From positions 50,559 through 114,558 of the IMG/VR virus record IMGVR_UViG_3300025872_000041: a stretch of 64,000 nt of DNA; one strand, given 5' to 3'. Below the pieces are notes generated by a model. That model did no database searches. It had not been told where the DNA came from and saw only the letters and a program-made list of their open reading frames with translations. Every line of letters begins with the position of its first letter. Within the stretch, counting starts at the first letter, position 1. Source of the DNA: a virus. The translations under genes and the position numbers were made by a program. Shown one piece after another: positions 33,001 to 40,700 of the stretch.

Positions 33001-36000
33001 GCTCAGATGTGGATGAGTGTAAAAGCTTTACGTTATACATTATTTGGTTTAGGTAAACTATCTCCTATTCAAGCTGAGTTATTAAACAAAATTGAAAATG
33101 GTGAAACAGTAACTGGTGATTTCTTCTTTGGTGATGAAAAACATAAAGGTGCTGTCTCATTTGATGCTGCTACTAATTCTATTAAGTTAGTATATTTTGA
33201 TGGTCAAACATATATTAAGACATCTGGTTTTGTACTAACTAAAGAGTTTACTTCTTATGGTAAAAACTTTGATCAAGCTTTACCTGGTAAAGAACCATTA
33301 CACAATTTACGTAAGACTCTTGAAGCTTATGAAGCAAATAAAGAAACTGTAAGTTTAGCAATTCCAGTATCTGCATCTAAAGGTAAAAAGATAAATGTAG
33401 CTAGTGATGTAAATAGTATTACAGATGCTAATTTTATTGAGACTAGCACTAAATATTGGAGATTACAATTAGAGAATCCTTCTAATAAAATAATAATTAC
33501 AGATACAACTCAAATTAAAACAATTCTTACAGCAGAACAAGATGATGAGACGCTAGTTAATTTTATGGGTACTGATATTTCGGTTGGAGATCTTAAAAAG
33601 ATTTATCAAAATGCATCTATTAACCGAGTTAAGATTAATTATATTGGTAAAAGAAATGCAATCTTTACTTTAGATTCAGGATTAGAAGAAGTTAAAAAAT
33701 CTATTGCAGCTGGAACAGTAACTCCTAAACTTGCAGCATTCCAAAAATATGCTATTGAGACATTAAAATCTTCAGCAGGTGATGCTCAAATGATTGAGTT
33801 CTTTGAACTAGATGAGCAAGGAGAGCCCAAGTATGATCTTAACTCACCTATTACTATTGATAAGTTTGTTGAGTTGTTCTTATCATATTTCTCTAAAGGT
33901 GTCTTATCTGAAAAAGTTCCAGGACATGCTGTAGCATTGGTATCTGATTATGGTGTAAAGCAACTTAAAAAAGTACTAGAGTTGGATGAGAATGGTCAAC
34001 CAAAGAGATGGGAGATTGTAAGAGTTGAGGAATTTAAACTTAATCCTTCTAAGTATGGTACACCTAAAACTCAAGCTGATCTAGAAAATAGAACATTTAA
34101 TGATTTACAAGTAGGTGATTATTATGTAGATGACTTAAGACATAACGTACCTGAGTATGATGAAAATGGTAATATTACTGGATACTTTACTGAGTTTATT
34201 ATGCCAGCTCACTTTAAAGAGTTATTAAGTTTTATTAAGCCCGGTGATAAAATACCAGATGCTGTAGCTAAGATGTTCGGTGTACGTATTCCTTCACAGG
34301 ATAAACACTCTGCAGTAGCTCTCAAACTTGTAGATTTTATGCCAGTATATTATGGATCATCTGCAGTATTTCCACAAGAACTTATTGAGATATCTGGAGC
34401 TGACTTTGATATTGATAAACTCTATATAGCCATTCAAGAATGGTTAGTAGAGAATGGTAAATTTGTAGCCTATGGTAGTGGAACTACTAAGACAGAAAAA
34501 TTTAATCAGTTTGTAAAATATCAATTTAGTAAGAATAAAGAATTTAGAAAGATATATAATGATTATTATAAGGCTTTTGAAAAAGAAGCTAAAGAATTTA
34601 AAGAGTATGCTGCTGATTATTTAGATGAGTTAGATATTATTGATGAGAATGCTACTACTTTAGATTTTAATAAAAAAGAAATTATTCAAGCAGCTTTACA
34701 ATATTTAAATCTTCCATCCACTGCAGATGAGTATAATACTAAAGTAGAAAAGTTAGGATATGAACCTTATCAAGGAGCCCTTAATAATGTAATTGTAAAT
34801 GGACGTATTGCTTTATTAAATAATTCTGCTATGGTTACTGCAAAAGAAGGAGAGATTCCTAAAGCATTTCAGGTAGCTACTGTACAACCCCTTATTGATA
34901 TAGTTAAAAGCTTCACTGAGCAGTTTCCTGAACTTAAAGATCAATTAGAAGAAGGTAAATATAATATTGATACTCTACTTGGTAAGTACTATGCGTTTAG
35001 AAATAATAAAGAAGGTGCTAGAAACATTGGACCAGCGGTTAACTCTTTACTTGTTTATTCATTATTAAATGCTAATAATATTGATATTAGAAAAGCAAGT
35101 ACTTATACAGATGAAACAGGTGAGAAGATAGATCTTACTAATTTAAGATTTAAGCTTAATGGTAAAGAGTTTGATACATATAGTGAGACTAAAGCTTATG
35201 ATCCAAAAACTGGAAAATATGATGGTAAGAGAATAGCTGATATTCTATCTGCTTTAGTATCAGCTATGACAGATAACGCTAAAGAACGTCTTGCTGCTAA
35301 ATTAAATCTTAATATAGATTCATTAGGTGTTGTAGCTAATATGGTAGCCCAGGGTGTATCATTAGAGGATAGCTTACTATTCATCAATCAACCGGCAATA
35401 CGTAAGTTCTATAAAACTTTAAGAACAAATAAATCTTCATATGCTACAGATGCTGAAAGAAAAACAGGAAAAAATACTATTATTAAAAATCTAATAGAAG
35501 GTTATGATGTAAAAGAAATTCCTACTAATATTACAACAGAAGATCTTATTGCTGGCATTAAAAGAAATACTCCTGAAATTCAAGTATATGTACTTAATAG
35601 TTTTAAAACTTTAAATCTGCAAGCAGATACTTTTATGAATATATCTGCAGTATTAAAAGTAAATAAGGGATTACCTAAAGATCTTACAGAGTTTGATGAA
35701 ATCTATGATAAGGCTGTAGATTTAGGTTTAGAGATGACAGATAAAGAGTTTGAGACTAGCTCAATACCATTTGATATTCGTCCTTTATTACGTAATCAGA
35801 ATACAACTTTTGGATTTAACTTTACTGTATATAGAGAGATTAGATCTCTAACCGGTAGTGTTATGTTAAATCGTACACCTGTAGTTAATAGGATGCGTGA
35901 TATAGTATTAGCAAATACAGAGGTTAACTTTAGAGACCGTCAAAACTTTAAAAAGTCATTAGACCAAAACTTAATTTCTTTCTTTGCTATTAAAGCTTAT

Positions 36001-37737
36001 CTTAATATTTTAAATAAAGGCGGTTACAAAAGAGCTTTAGCTTCTTTAAATAACGGTATGATCTATGATCAAGTTGCAAGTACATTACCAGAAAGCATGG
36101 ACAACGTAACTGACGTAGTTAAGAAGTTAAGAGAGTTAAGTCCTAAGAACTATTTTGTAAATAAATTCTTATTTGCAATTACTGCGGCTAACAAATCTAA
36201 TAAAGATGGTATTAATAAAGTAGACTTTAATAACTGGACTAAGTTAAGTAAGTTACAGGTTAATAAAATTCAGTATAGCTTTATGGAGTTATATACTGAT
36301 GAATTAACCAGACCTTATGCAATTGACTTATTTCATTACTTACTTGTTAAAGATGGTGGTCAGTTTAAGTCTGGATCTTTTATTAGGATTATGCCAAACT
36401 TTATGTTTGAGATGATTCTTAATTCTTCTAAAGCTGCAGTTAATGCATTAAAAGGAAGTGCTGATGATGCTTTTGTTAGAAAGACATTTGGTGCAAATAT
36501 TAATGAATTGTACAATGAGTTTGTTAGAGGATTTTTACAAAGTTCTAATACAACGTTCTTTACAAAAACAATTAAAACTAATATTGCTAAGAATAATGAA
36601 CTTAAAGAATTAAAGAAAGAATTAAAACTTTCAAATGATGTACAATCACCAATTACAGTAAATGATAAGGGTATTGAAATTAATGTATTTAAAAATACAT
36701 CATTTGAGAAAGAGTTAATTCCTTTAGGTGATGTGTCTAACTATAAAGGTGATGAGATGATAGTTGACCAGAATGGTAATTATCAGATTGTACAACCTAT
36801 GATTGCATTACCTGGAGAATCTAGGTTATCTGAAGAAGGTAAACAGATTTATAGATATAATTTAAAATTTTTAAGAGCTGCAGGTTTAGTACAAGAAAGT
36901 AAAGATGGTAAAACACAAATAGGTTTTCCATTAGTATTTAAAAGAGTTGAGTATGTTAATTTTGATAAACAGACTACTTTCTATAGATTAAAAACTATAA
37001 AGAGAGATAGAGCTAAACAAGAAGAAAACTTAGCTGATCTTATTCAACCGGGTGATATGTATGCATTTGGTGTATCTGCACAGTATGAAAAGTTTGATCC
37101 AATTGGTTCTAGAAAACAATTTGCTGCGGGCTTTGTAATTCCTGGAACATTACCTACAAGTAAGAATATCTTTAAAGATAGAAGAAATAAAAATGTAGGT
37201 AATAATCCTGGTGCATTACCTGATACTAGTAATATTGATGCACTTGTTGAAGCTCAAATAGCTAACATAGAAAAACAGTTAGGTAATGTAGATATCAGTA
37301 AAGCTCCAGCTAATGTATCAAGTACTCTAGCTTCTAATGGTATTACTGTTAAAACTGAAGGTAAGAAGATTAAATATGAGAAAGATGGTAAACCATTTGA
37401 AACCACTGCTAAATCACCTGAAGAATTAGCTAATACTTTAACTCCTAAACCTCAAGAACAAACTGAAGAATTTGGAGATATTGATGCTATGATAGCAAGT
37501 GCTCCGGCAGCAGCGTTTAATGTATCTATAGGAGCAATTCTTAAAGCTAAAGCAGAGTACCCAGTACTTAATGAGTTCTATATGAATGAGCTTACAGATG
37601 AACAAAAAGAAAAAATAAAACAAGATTTAAATATTACCTCATTTGTTAATTTTGTAGAACAGTACAAAGATTACGTAAATACTAGTGGTGGTAATCAAAA
37701 TAGTTTTGTAGAACAAATAAAAAAATGTTATTTATAA
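24079..37737 (+). CDS. Giant virion RNA polymerase polyprotein-like protein with zincin domain
   Basis: This 4,552-aa protein contains the metal-binding loop of two-barrel RNA polymerases. SGADFDIDK places D3442, D3444 and D3446, preceded by RIPSQDKHS at about 3410, which matches the beta-prime double-psi barrel motif of YonO and crAss-like phage enzymes. A zincin motif HEAFH is at 1966-1970. The rest is mostly helical and charged, with acidic linkers near 1010-1050. In other crAss-like phages these parts occur in two or more large proteins of about 2,000 residues, so here they appear fused. Known relatives (phi14:2 gp66) are injected to transcribe early genes. The zincin may process the fused chain (inference). 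Confidence 0.85.
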   Translation: MEEFDNAIPPLGVEPGLPSNFEGSDAFQASIAPTNEPLISVTDTYAVPGVPVPSAFGSVAVDYDPSNPFDVAKQALTKPITESDVAFETSKEKYFQPGYQQTNFDRYYNDSDNFYKLGFNPLANNEALYNQNRSWYQDLFRAAGGIPSLGLSVVQSGYRSLADMATGDFSMTDETGAREFSQIMAERGSTRGGVSGFASNLVLQSGFVAGIAADYLATEALLAGAVGLSEGMALPAALAASASKTAGTIRSISALFDANTARQAYNTIKAMDVAAIGRGALNVAEATAKNIVPNTFKNVKSFITAESPVLGLANSVRGVADFVRDMKQISYATAEASMEGGGVKNDFIDKHINQYITENGVYPDQDVLNKIYEKASDAGFTTGMINAPLILLTNNITFDNLYKGRKSTLGKTASGIVEESKLTGKTLRFSERTGQFETMGIRQSFAESIRGLKTPKTYMQFAGGYFSKNLSEGLQEISQEIISGASTDYYERLYDTPEAGGVVAYLADAYDNLKDQASAQGIEVFASGFLMGGLTGISTAVANRAYGSSKNIIGKIAQAKNPEEYRKAVEEESARFNKIADELNDAINNGNKVLALDIDNLLLQIRGGTDMVNARKSFDEKAFHDIKDITRFNSIYTALQTDKYDFLIKKLQDMQQMTGAELKEAFSLADDVTDDEAKKVLDITIDRAGQIKDQYEQFSAFKNPFNPNTYRSANTPESIIGFINELQSYKGFEEARKTAVFSLHGLEQAKTRMADLTKQMSSIGGVADLGYSDVTATLSIAGIDNEINLLTAEIESSKDITDPGLIEINDNKKKKLKALESLKTNLARVENINDPVEVRKTSYLKKAFNDYMKVLLDEKGTELSPADLNEAYRIFTDYYALNYDKTNFNKVLADLYDPNNFIKLAERERTLVVARDKRRAEFFKKAFKKYAETSKIGIFLKALATGGFVIDLKYLKALDTNTFDELKELILNDPDIKFRDLNSNKLFGKEDPRFQNIKSFVSDFEVKTKAEVKQTPSDTSKPKEASQFSTDTTEEEEELGSEDITDVSEFTQTIVRRAYDDYLKALKEADIPVSFEEFATSKKAVSIINALTELEAAYDAITETKPEFTEWLRVNARTPVVFDVLDKNGVTFSDIFIQQRDENQYITTALEEGESIVSSGYNGVFITKLVGSIEGGEGVDIYFVKLNDGTMAIDATNKPDELIDFEIDIYTSLEKAQKAQKAIGDYLANNKKQFVFDNTPLVNGQIISDNKNNEYVVLSYPSEIAAGSNLKLKNLKTGAILTTKSFTGFKLERVPVEKKEYASRFDSTSVLDRAWGKRMENESQKDATARLSNLLRDTPIEELLSGLSIRFTNLNKSPERYDYLRLPDQKENQSFGLFTDSYAIALVFNGEEIGYLPNPTSFQFLDVNGNPISYDRINADRVKQAFYLKNGRYNQAVADIKASYKNKIALLNYLKSKLGKNTSVEIPYSDLKKVANINIGLGSYEFLSRDEERPKFSGLTYNTINGGIYVIDRKNKYKNGSIVTVEGSPITDIDPDLLESTIKEVDAARYKNGYDTLLNYGRYVAVVKLPNGKVRFVELTTPELSSEELNTLAASIKERIELTKKENIDDEGKPLAQEYNDVWNEDNIGSKLFISLPLKDRGKFLDIYVSPNGSLVLDFVNKNSRADKITRKKIINDPQFNTFSELLTLLNTAIKEHDADVKLPANKMDIVLTGRSFKATLPMNIDTLQVLDMEASVGVNVVKDVSVYVDMLEPASDVQAQPLLPKTPDDVLDIDTSNIDFSSAPPDANINPELLRGVAPVQVSSGDALSKVLAAQKSIPQQIKQLQAEADTKTDEVKKVLLAQRVAEKGELTTADKKEIRTKAENSPEVLAIKAQIKILTDSLALKAVNTGYTESDVTNLTEFLTWVQNNLPDFVTVEDLNTLKNNLYKDGKTVGAFVSSLSNIAGNVEVNGTIYTSASSPFKYHEAFHAVFRLLLNDAQISRYLTIAKKELRDQLRKEGKSFSLAKEEMRLLNPLYAAMSESQLEERMYEEYLADKFDAWKLNKKTETSHVNKSLFAKIVELIKKIFSRFTKNELNSLFDNIDAGKYRNSKVVTNRFTNSPFDISEPVLKAIKIGTDIIEDSTFSAEGEVNYIRVDKYLPEQEGTRLAATVAALYNNKLKDADKQTNTDELLDSVLDSYEELYDPELDQYVDLDTATFNKLKEYKAIFSKTENREILKEAVREHLAILSIKETNEQDASDDTIDELGERGKQNYTEGAASVGGFGSLSKFLRSWISTITYQAADEFGNVQFLDGTPYIQSVDGSTVYNGILKAIAGTEDIEEVLLKLNLYKERNFESGKVIEEFFIQTGVTFDEEGNLDLSNIKNSYLFQSFTKGFGQYAIDYLFINKDLKKEIANIISANRKDSGKVQFDQWSQAYSNAYESKLTPELKAKAKVVLTKIMGAMAPTKKYTDDELIQLTNKLSVELMEVLGISLSGMYLSYSIASIINNLTPQQIKLFKIYSNVTPITRGDIDALYGLVDSEENPFINIQYETTVDAETGEVTQETEVLEGGATTRLYNMAKANAIFDESVYATSWKNAEGQLVYVHQLPSYHLVKINEIKKVGGIEDLLKDPFLANNYLLNDPNFLASLDLLTVKRIDGQKVSSLNETEDGDVIENKQLEVNRREGTTYGSFTPEEFIVSLLDLYSAGDVQERNKVKFGISTHLIRVLEASSTGNVINLPVIKAAAKVSGKNTLTKQAQDALLGFVEQEYNRIQRVANGEFTDEIYDFNTGKMRGLTLFKTGKLISEDLKNELEAQAQENLPISEQQKAQIKKEMTQSMLNDVNFLITLLDEDNILQVEDGKVTKSALASFVTKGFTNKDKKKSTDKTKNSIFNLAKDDYRYNLLQIYVNDFINTTAINQLMHGDHAISFKDAVDEIKRAKGSNATGSNIEAVITDEKLGIKHAFKTAHVVTISDPLFQAKYAGGKGEKANAQMWMSVKALRYTLFGLGKLSPIQAELLNKIENGETVTGDFFFGDEKHKGAVSFDAATNSIKLVYFDGQTYIKTSGFVLTKEFTSYGKNFDQALPGKEPLHNLRKTLEAYEANKETVSLAIPVSASKGKKINVASDVNSITDANFIETSTKYWRLQLENPSNKIIITDTTQIKTILTAEQDDETLVNFMGTDISVGDLKKIYQNASINRVKINYIGKRNAIFTLDSGLEEVKKSIAAGTVTPKLAAFQKYAIETLKSSAGDAQMIEFFELDEQGEPKYDLNSPITIDKFVELFLSYFSKGVLSEKVPGHAVALVSDYGVKQLKKVLELDENGQPKRWEIVRVEEFKLNPSKYGTPKTQADLENRTFNDLQVGDYYVDDLRHNVPEYDENGNITGYFTEFIMPAHFKELLSFIKPGDKIPDAVAKMFGVRIPSQDKHSAVALKLVDFMPVYYGSSAVFPQELIEISGADFDIDKLYIAIQEWLVENGKFVAYGSGTTKTEKFNQFVKYQFSKNKEFRKIYNDYYKAFEKEAKEFKEYAADYLDELDIIDENATTLDFNKKEIIQAALQYLNLPSTADEYNTKVEKLGYEPYQGALNNVIVNGRIALLNNSAMVTAKEGEIPKAFQVATVQPLIDIVKSFTEQFPELKDQLEEGKYNIDTLLGKYYAFRNNKEGARNIGPAVNSLLVYSLLNANNIDIRKASTYTDETGEKIDLTNLRFKLNGKEFDTYSETKAYDPKTGKYDGKRIADILSALVSAMTDNAKERLAAKLNLNIDSLGVVANMVAQGVSLEDSLLFINQPAIRKFYKTLRTNKSSYATDAERKTGKNTIIKNLIEGYDVKEIPTNITTEDLIAGIKRNTPEIQVYVLNSFKTLNLQADTFMNISAVLKVNKGLPKDLTEFDEIYDKAVDLGLEMTDKEFETSSIPFDIRPLLRNQNTTFGFNFTVYREIRSLTGSVMLNRTPVVNRMRDIVLANTEVNFRDRQNFKKSLDQNLISFFAIKAYLNILNKGGYKRALASLNNGMIYDQVASTLPESMDNVTDVVKKLRELSPKNYFVNKFLFAITAANKSNKDGINKVDFNNWTKLSKLQVNKIQYSFMELYTDELTRPYAIDLFHYLLVKDGGQFKSGSFIRIMPNFMFEMILNSSKAAVNALKGSADDAFVRKTFGANINELYNEFVRGFLQSSNTTFFTKTIKTNIAKNNELKELKKELKLSNDVQSPITVNDKGIEINVFKNTSFEKELIPLGDVSNYKGDEMIVDQNGNYQIVQPMIALPGESRLSEEGKQIYRYNLKFLRAAGLVQESKDGKTQIGFPLVFKRVEYVNFDKQTTFYRLKTIKRDRAKQEENLADLIQPGDMYAFGVSAQYEKFDPIGSRKQFAAGFVIPGTLPTSKNIFKDRRNKNVGNNPGALPDTSNIDALVEAQIANIEKQLGNVDISKAPANVSSTLASNGITVKTEGKKIKYEKDGKPFETTAKSPEELANTLTPKPQEQTEEFGDIDAMIASAPAAAFNVSIGAILKAKAEYPVLNEFYMNELTDEQKEKIKQDLNITSFVNFVEQYKDYVNTSGGNQNSFVEQIKKCYL

Positions 37738-37740
37738 GAG

Positions 37741-40700
37741 ATGGCTTGTCATAATAGAAACTTACCAGAATATAAAGCCCTGATGGGTGTATACAATAAC
37801 AATCTTATTGTAGATAGTATTATTGATAACTATCAACTCAAAGAAAATACAGACAACTTTCCAAGTATTGCAGAGGCAGAAGATATTGTAAAAGCTAATC
37901 AAGTAAAGTTTAGTCTCAAAAAAAAACAATATGCTGATGCAGTGATAGGAAATCTAAGACAGAGAAGAATGATTTCCTCTGTTACTATAGATGGTAAACT
38001 TAGATACTTTGTTACTGGTACTATAGAAGGTATGCGGGAAATAGATCCTGCTGTTCTTAGAAATAATAAACAAAGAATTATTAACTACCTAAACTATAAC
38101 AGAGTACCGGCTGAAACATATGATTTTAGAACTACAGAGAATAGTATAGAGTTCATCATTAAAGAAAACATGTTTACTCCAGTTGATGTAATTGGAGAAT
38201 CTGAGAATACTAATAATGCTATTGATGTACTAGAATACTTATCTGCTGTTTTACCAGATGTAAGTTATGAGATTGTAACTGTAGAAGAAGCTAAAAAGAT
38301 CTATGATAAGTTACCAGTTAAACCGAATTTAAACTTTGATAAGATTAAGAGTTTTTATTATCAGAACACAGCATACATAATTAAAAGTAGAGTTACTACC
38401 GAGACAGCCATTGAAGAGATGCTGCACCCTGTAGTAGATGCTTTATTTGTAGGTAGACCTGATATTTTTGGTAAATTACTTATTGAAGCTAGACAAGCAT
38501 TTCCTGTTTTAACACAGCAGATTAAAGATAGTTATACCGGACAAAAGGGATTCTTTGAGAAGTACAGAGATGTGGAGTTAGTAACTCAAGCATTAACTAG
38601 ACACTTTAAAAAAGAATATGAGAATCAACCAGGTAACTCTTTTAAAAGTGCCATTAGAGAATTTATAGAATGGTTTGCAGAATTAGTTAATGATATCTAT
38701 AAAGCAATTACAGGAAATGAATTAAATATTAGTGCACAAGATTTAAAAGAAAACGTTACACTTACTGATATTGCTAAGTTATTAAATACTAAAGAGTTAA
38801 GATTTAGCACAGGACCTATTGCAAGTAATGTTCAGGCTACAGTTAAATTAAGTATTGATAAGAATGATCCTGAGTATATCAGAAAAGAGGCCAGTAAAAA
38901 AGCTGCTAAGAATAGAGCAGTAAATAATTTACAGAGAGATATAGTAGATGTTCTATATAATACTCCAATGTTCTTAGATGAAGAAACACATACATATACC
39001 AATCTAGAAACCGGAGAAGAATATAAGTCTATGACCTCCGCTATTAAAGGTGGTCTTAATGATCCAGATAATCTATATGAAATGAATAGATTATTTGGTA
39101 AAGACTTTGACAAGATTCTTCAAGATATTATAGATGGTAAAACATTTGATGAGGCGCTAGAAAGTGTAACTGTATTAGATCCGGCTTTAGCTGAGGATGC
39201 ATATGATTCACTTAGTGCATATGTAGCTACTCTTACATTAGATGGTTCTGTAATTTTACCACAAGTTATTCTTGCTGATGATCAATCTAAAATTGCCGGC
39301 TCATTAGATATCCTTATTATTAAACCAGATGGGTCATTGTATATTGTAGATTTAAAAGTATCCAAGACAAGTATAAAAGATCCCGGTTATTATGAGATTG
39401 CATATCCTACAAATGAAGGTTCTTTACTACAGGGACAAAGATTAACTACTAAGCAACAGCAAAGTATCCAAGTAATGGGTTATGCTAAGCTAGCTAATAT
39501 CAATGGTTTCCCAGTATCTGGTGTATCTACGTATCATTATAACTTAGATATAGAAGGTAAGGGTAAAGACCAAAAGGTAAAGAGCTTTAGAGTAGAAGGA
39601 GTAGTGCAGCATAATGAGACAGAAAACTTAACTTATGTAGATAGAATTATTCCTACAGATCCTTTTAAGAATACTCTTAATGACTTAAAGATAAAGAACG
39701 GTTACAACGTAACTAATGATCCTAATTTTATAAGTCCTGAAGATGAGAAATCAGAAGTGGGCCTAACTGATGAGCAATATACAAATGTTGCTTTATTTAT
39801 GAAGGATGTGGTTTCACAGTTAGTAAAACGTAATGATGCCTTACAAAGTATTATTGATTCATCTAAACAGATTAAACCTAAAAAACAAACTGTAGATAAA
39901 ATTAATAGTCTAATTGCTATACTTAGTACAGAGATTAATAGCGGTAAAGCAGATATAGCATTAGGAAGATTCTTAAATAGTTCTAAAGAAGAGTTGGAAA
40001 ACTTTATTAAGTATGCCTCTAATCCTAAGTCAGTATCTAAAGAAGATTATATTTCTGTAGTACTTATGTTTAGTAAGTTTATGGAAACCTATAGAGGTAT
40101 CCGTAATCTTAGTTTAAGTAATGTTGTTAATCCCGGTCAAAGAGAGATTGCAATTGCAGTAACAGATTTATTAAACATTGCTGATAGTACAATTGATCAA
40201 GCTATAGAAAATTTTACTATTAATTTTATTAGAACCAATTCTACTAGAAACTTTACAGAAGAAGATTTAAAAAACATCATCAAAGAAACTACAGATATTT
40301 CTATGGCTGATGCACAGCTTGGTGATTTAGCAACTAGTACAGATACTATCTTAGCTCTTATTGATAAAGTATATAAGAGAGAAAAACAAAAGATTGAAGA
40401 TGATGTACAAGAGTTTAGTGAAAGAGCAATTACTTTAGGTAATAGATTAGCTTCATTATCTGGCGGAGCACCTAACTATGATTTTATGTTGGTGTATGAT
40501 AAAGATGGAAAATTTACCGGTAGATATGTACAAAAGATTGGTTATCAATACTATAAGAAGTTCTATGAGTTAAGAAATAAACTTGTAGACAATAATGGTA
40601 ACTGGTTAGAATATATAAACATACCTAATTTAGATGACGCTAAAGTTGAAGATATTAAGTTTAACCAAGAACTTTTCTTAAATAGACAAGCTTATAGTGA

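Noticed and set aside
37741-38640. Active zincin in the 1,762-aa protein
   Set aside because: EEMLHPVVDALF resembles the motif, but the first zinc-binding His is missing. I treat it as a decayed copy and do not claim peptidase activity.
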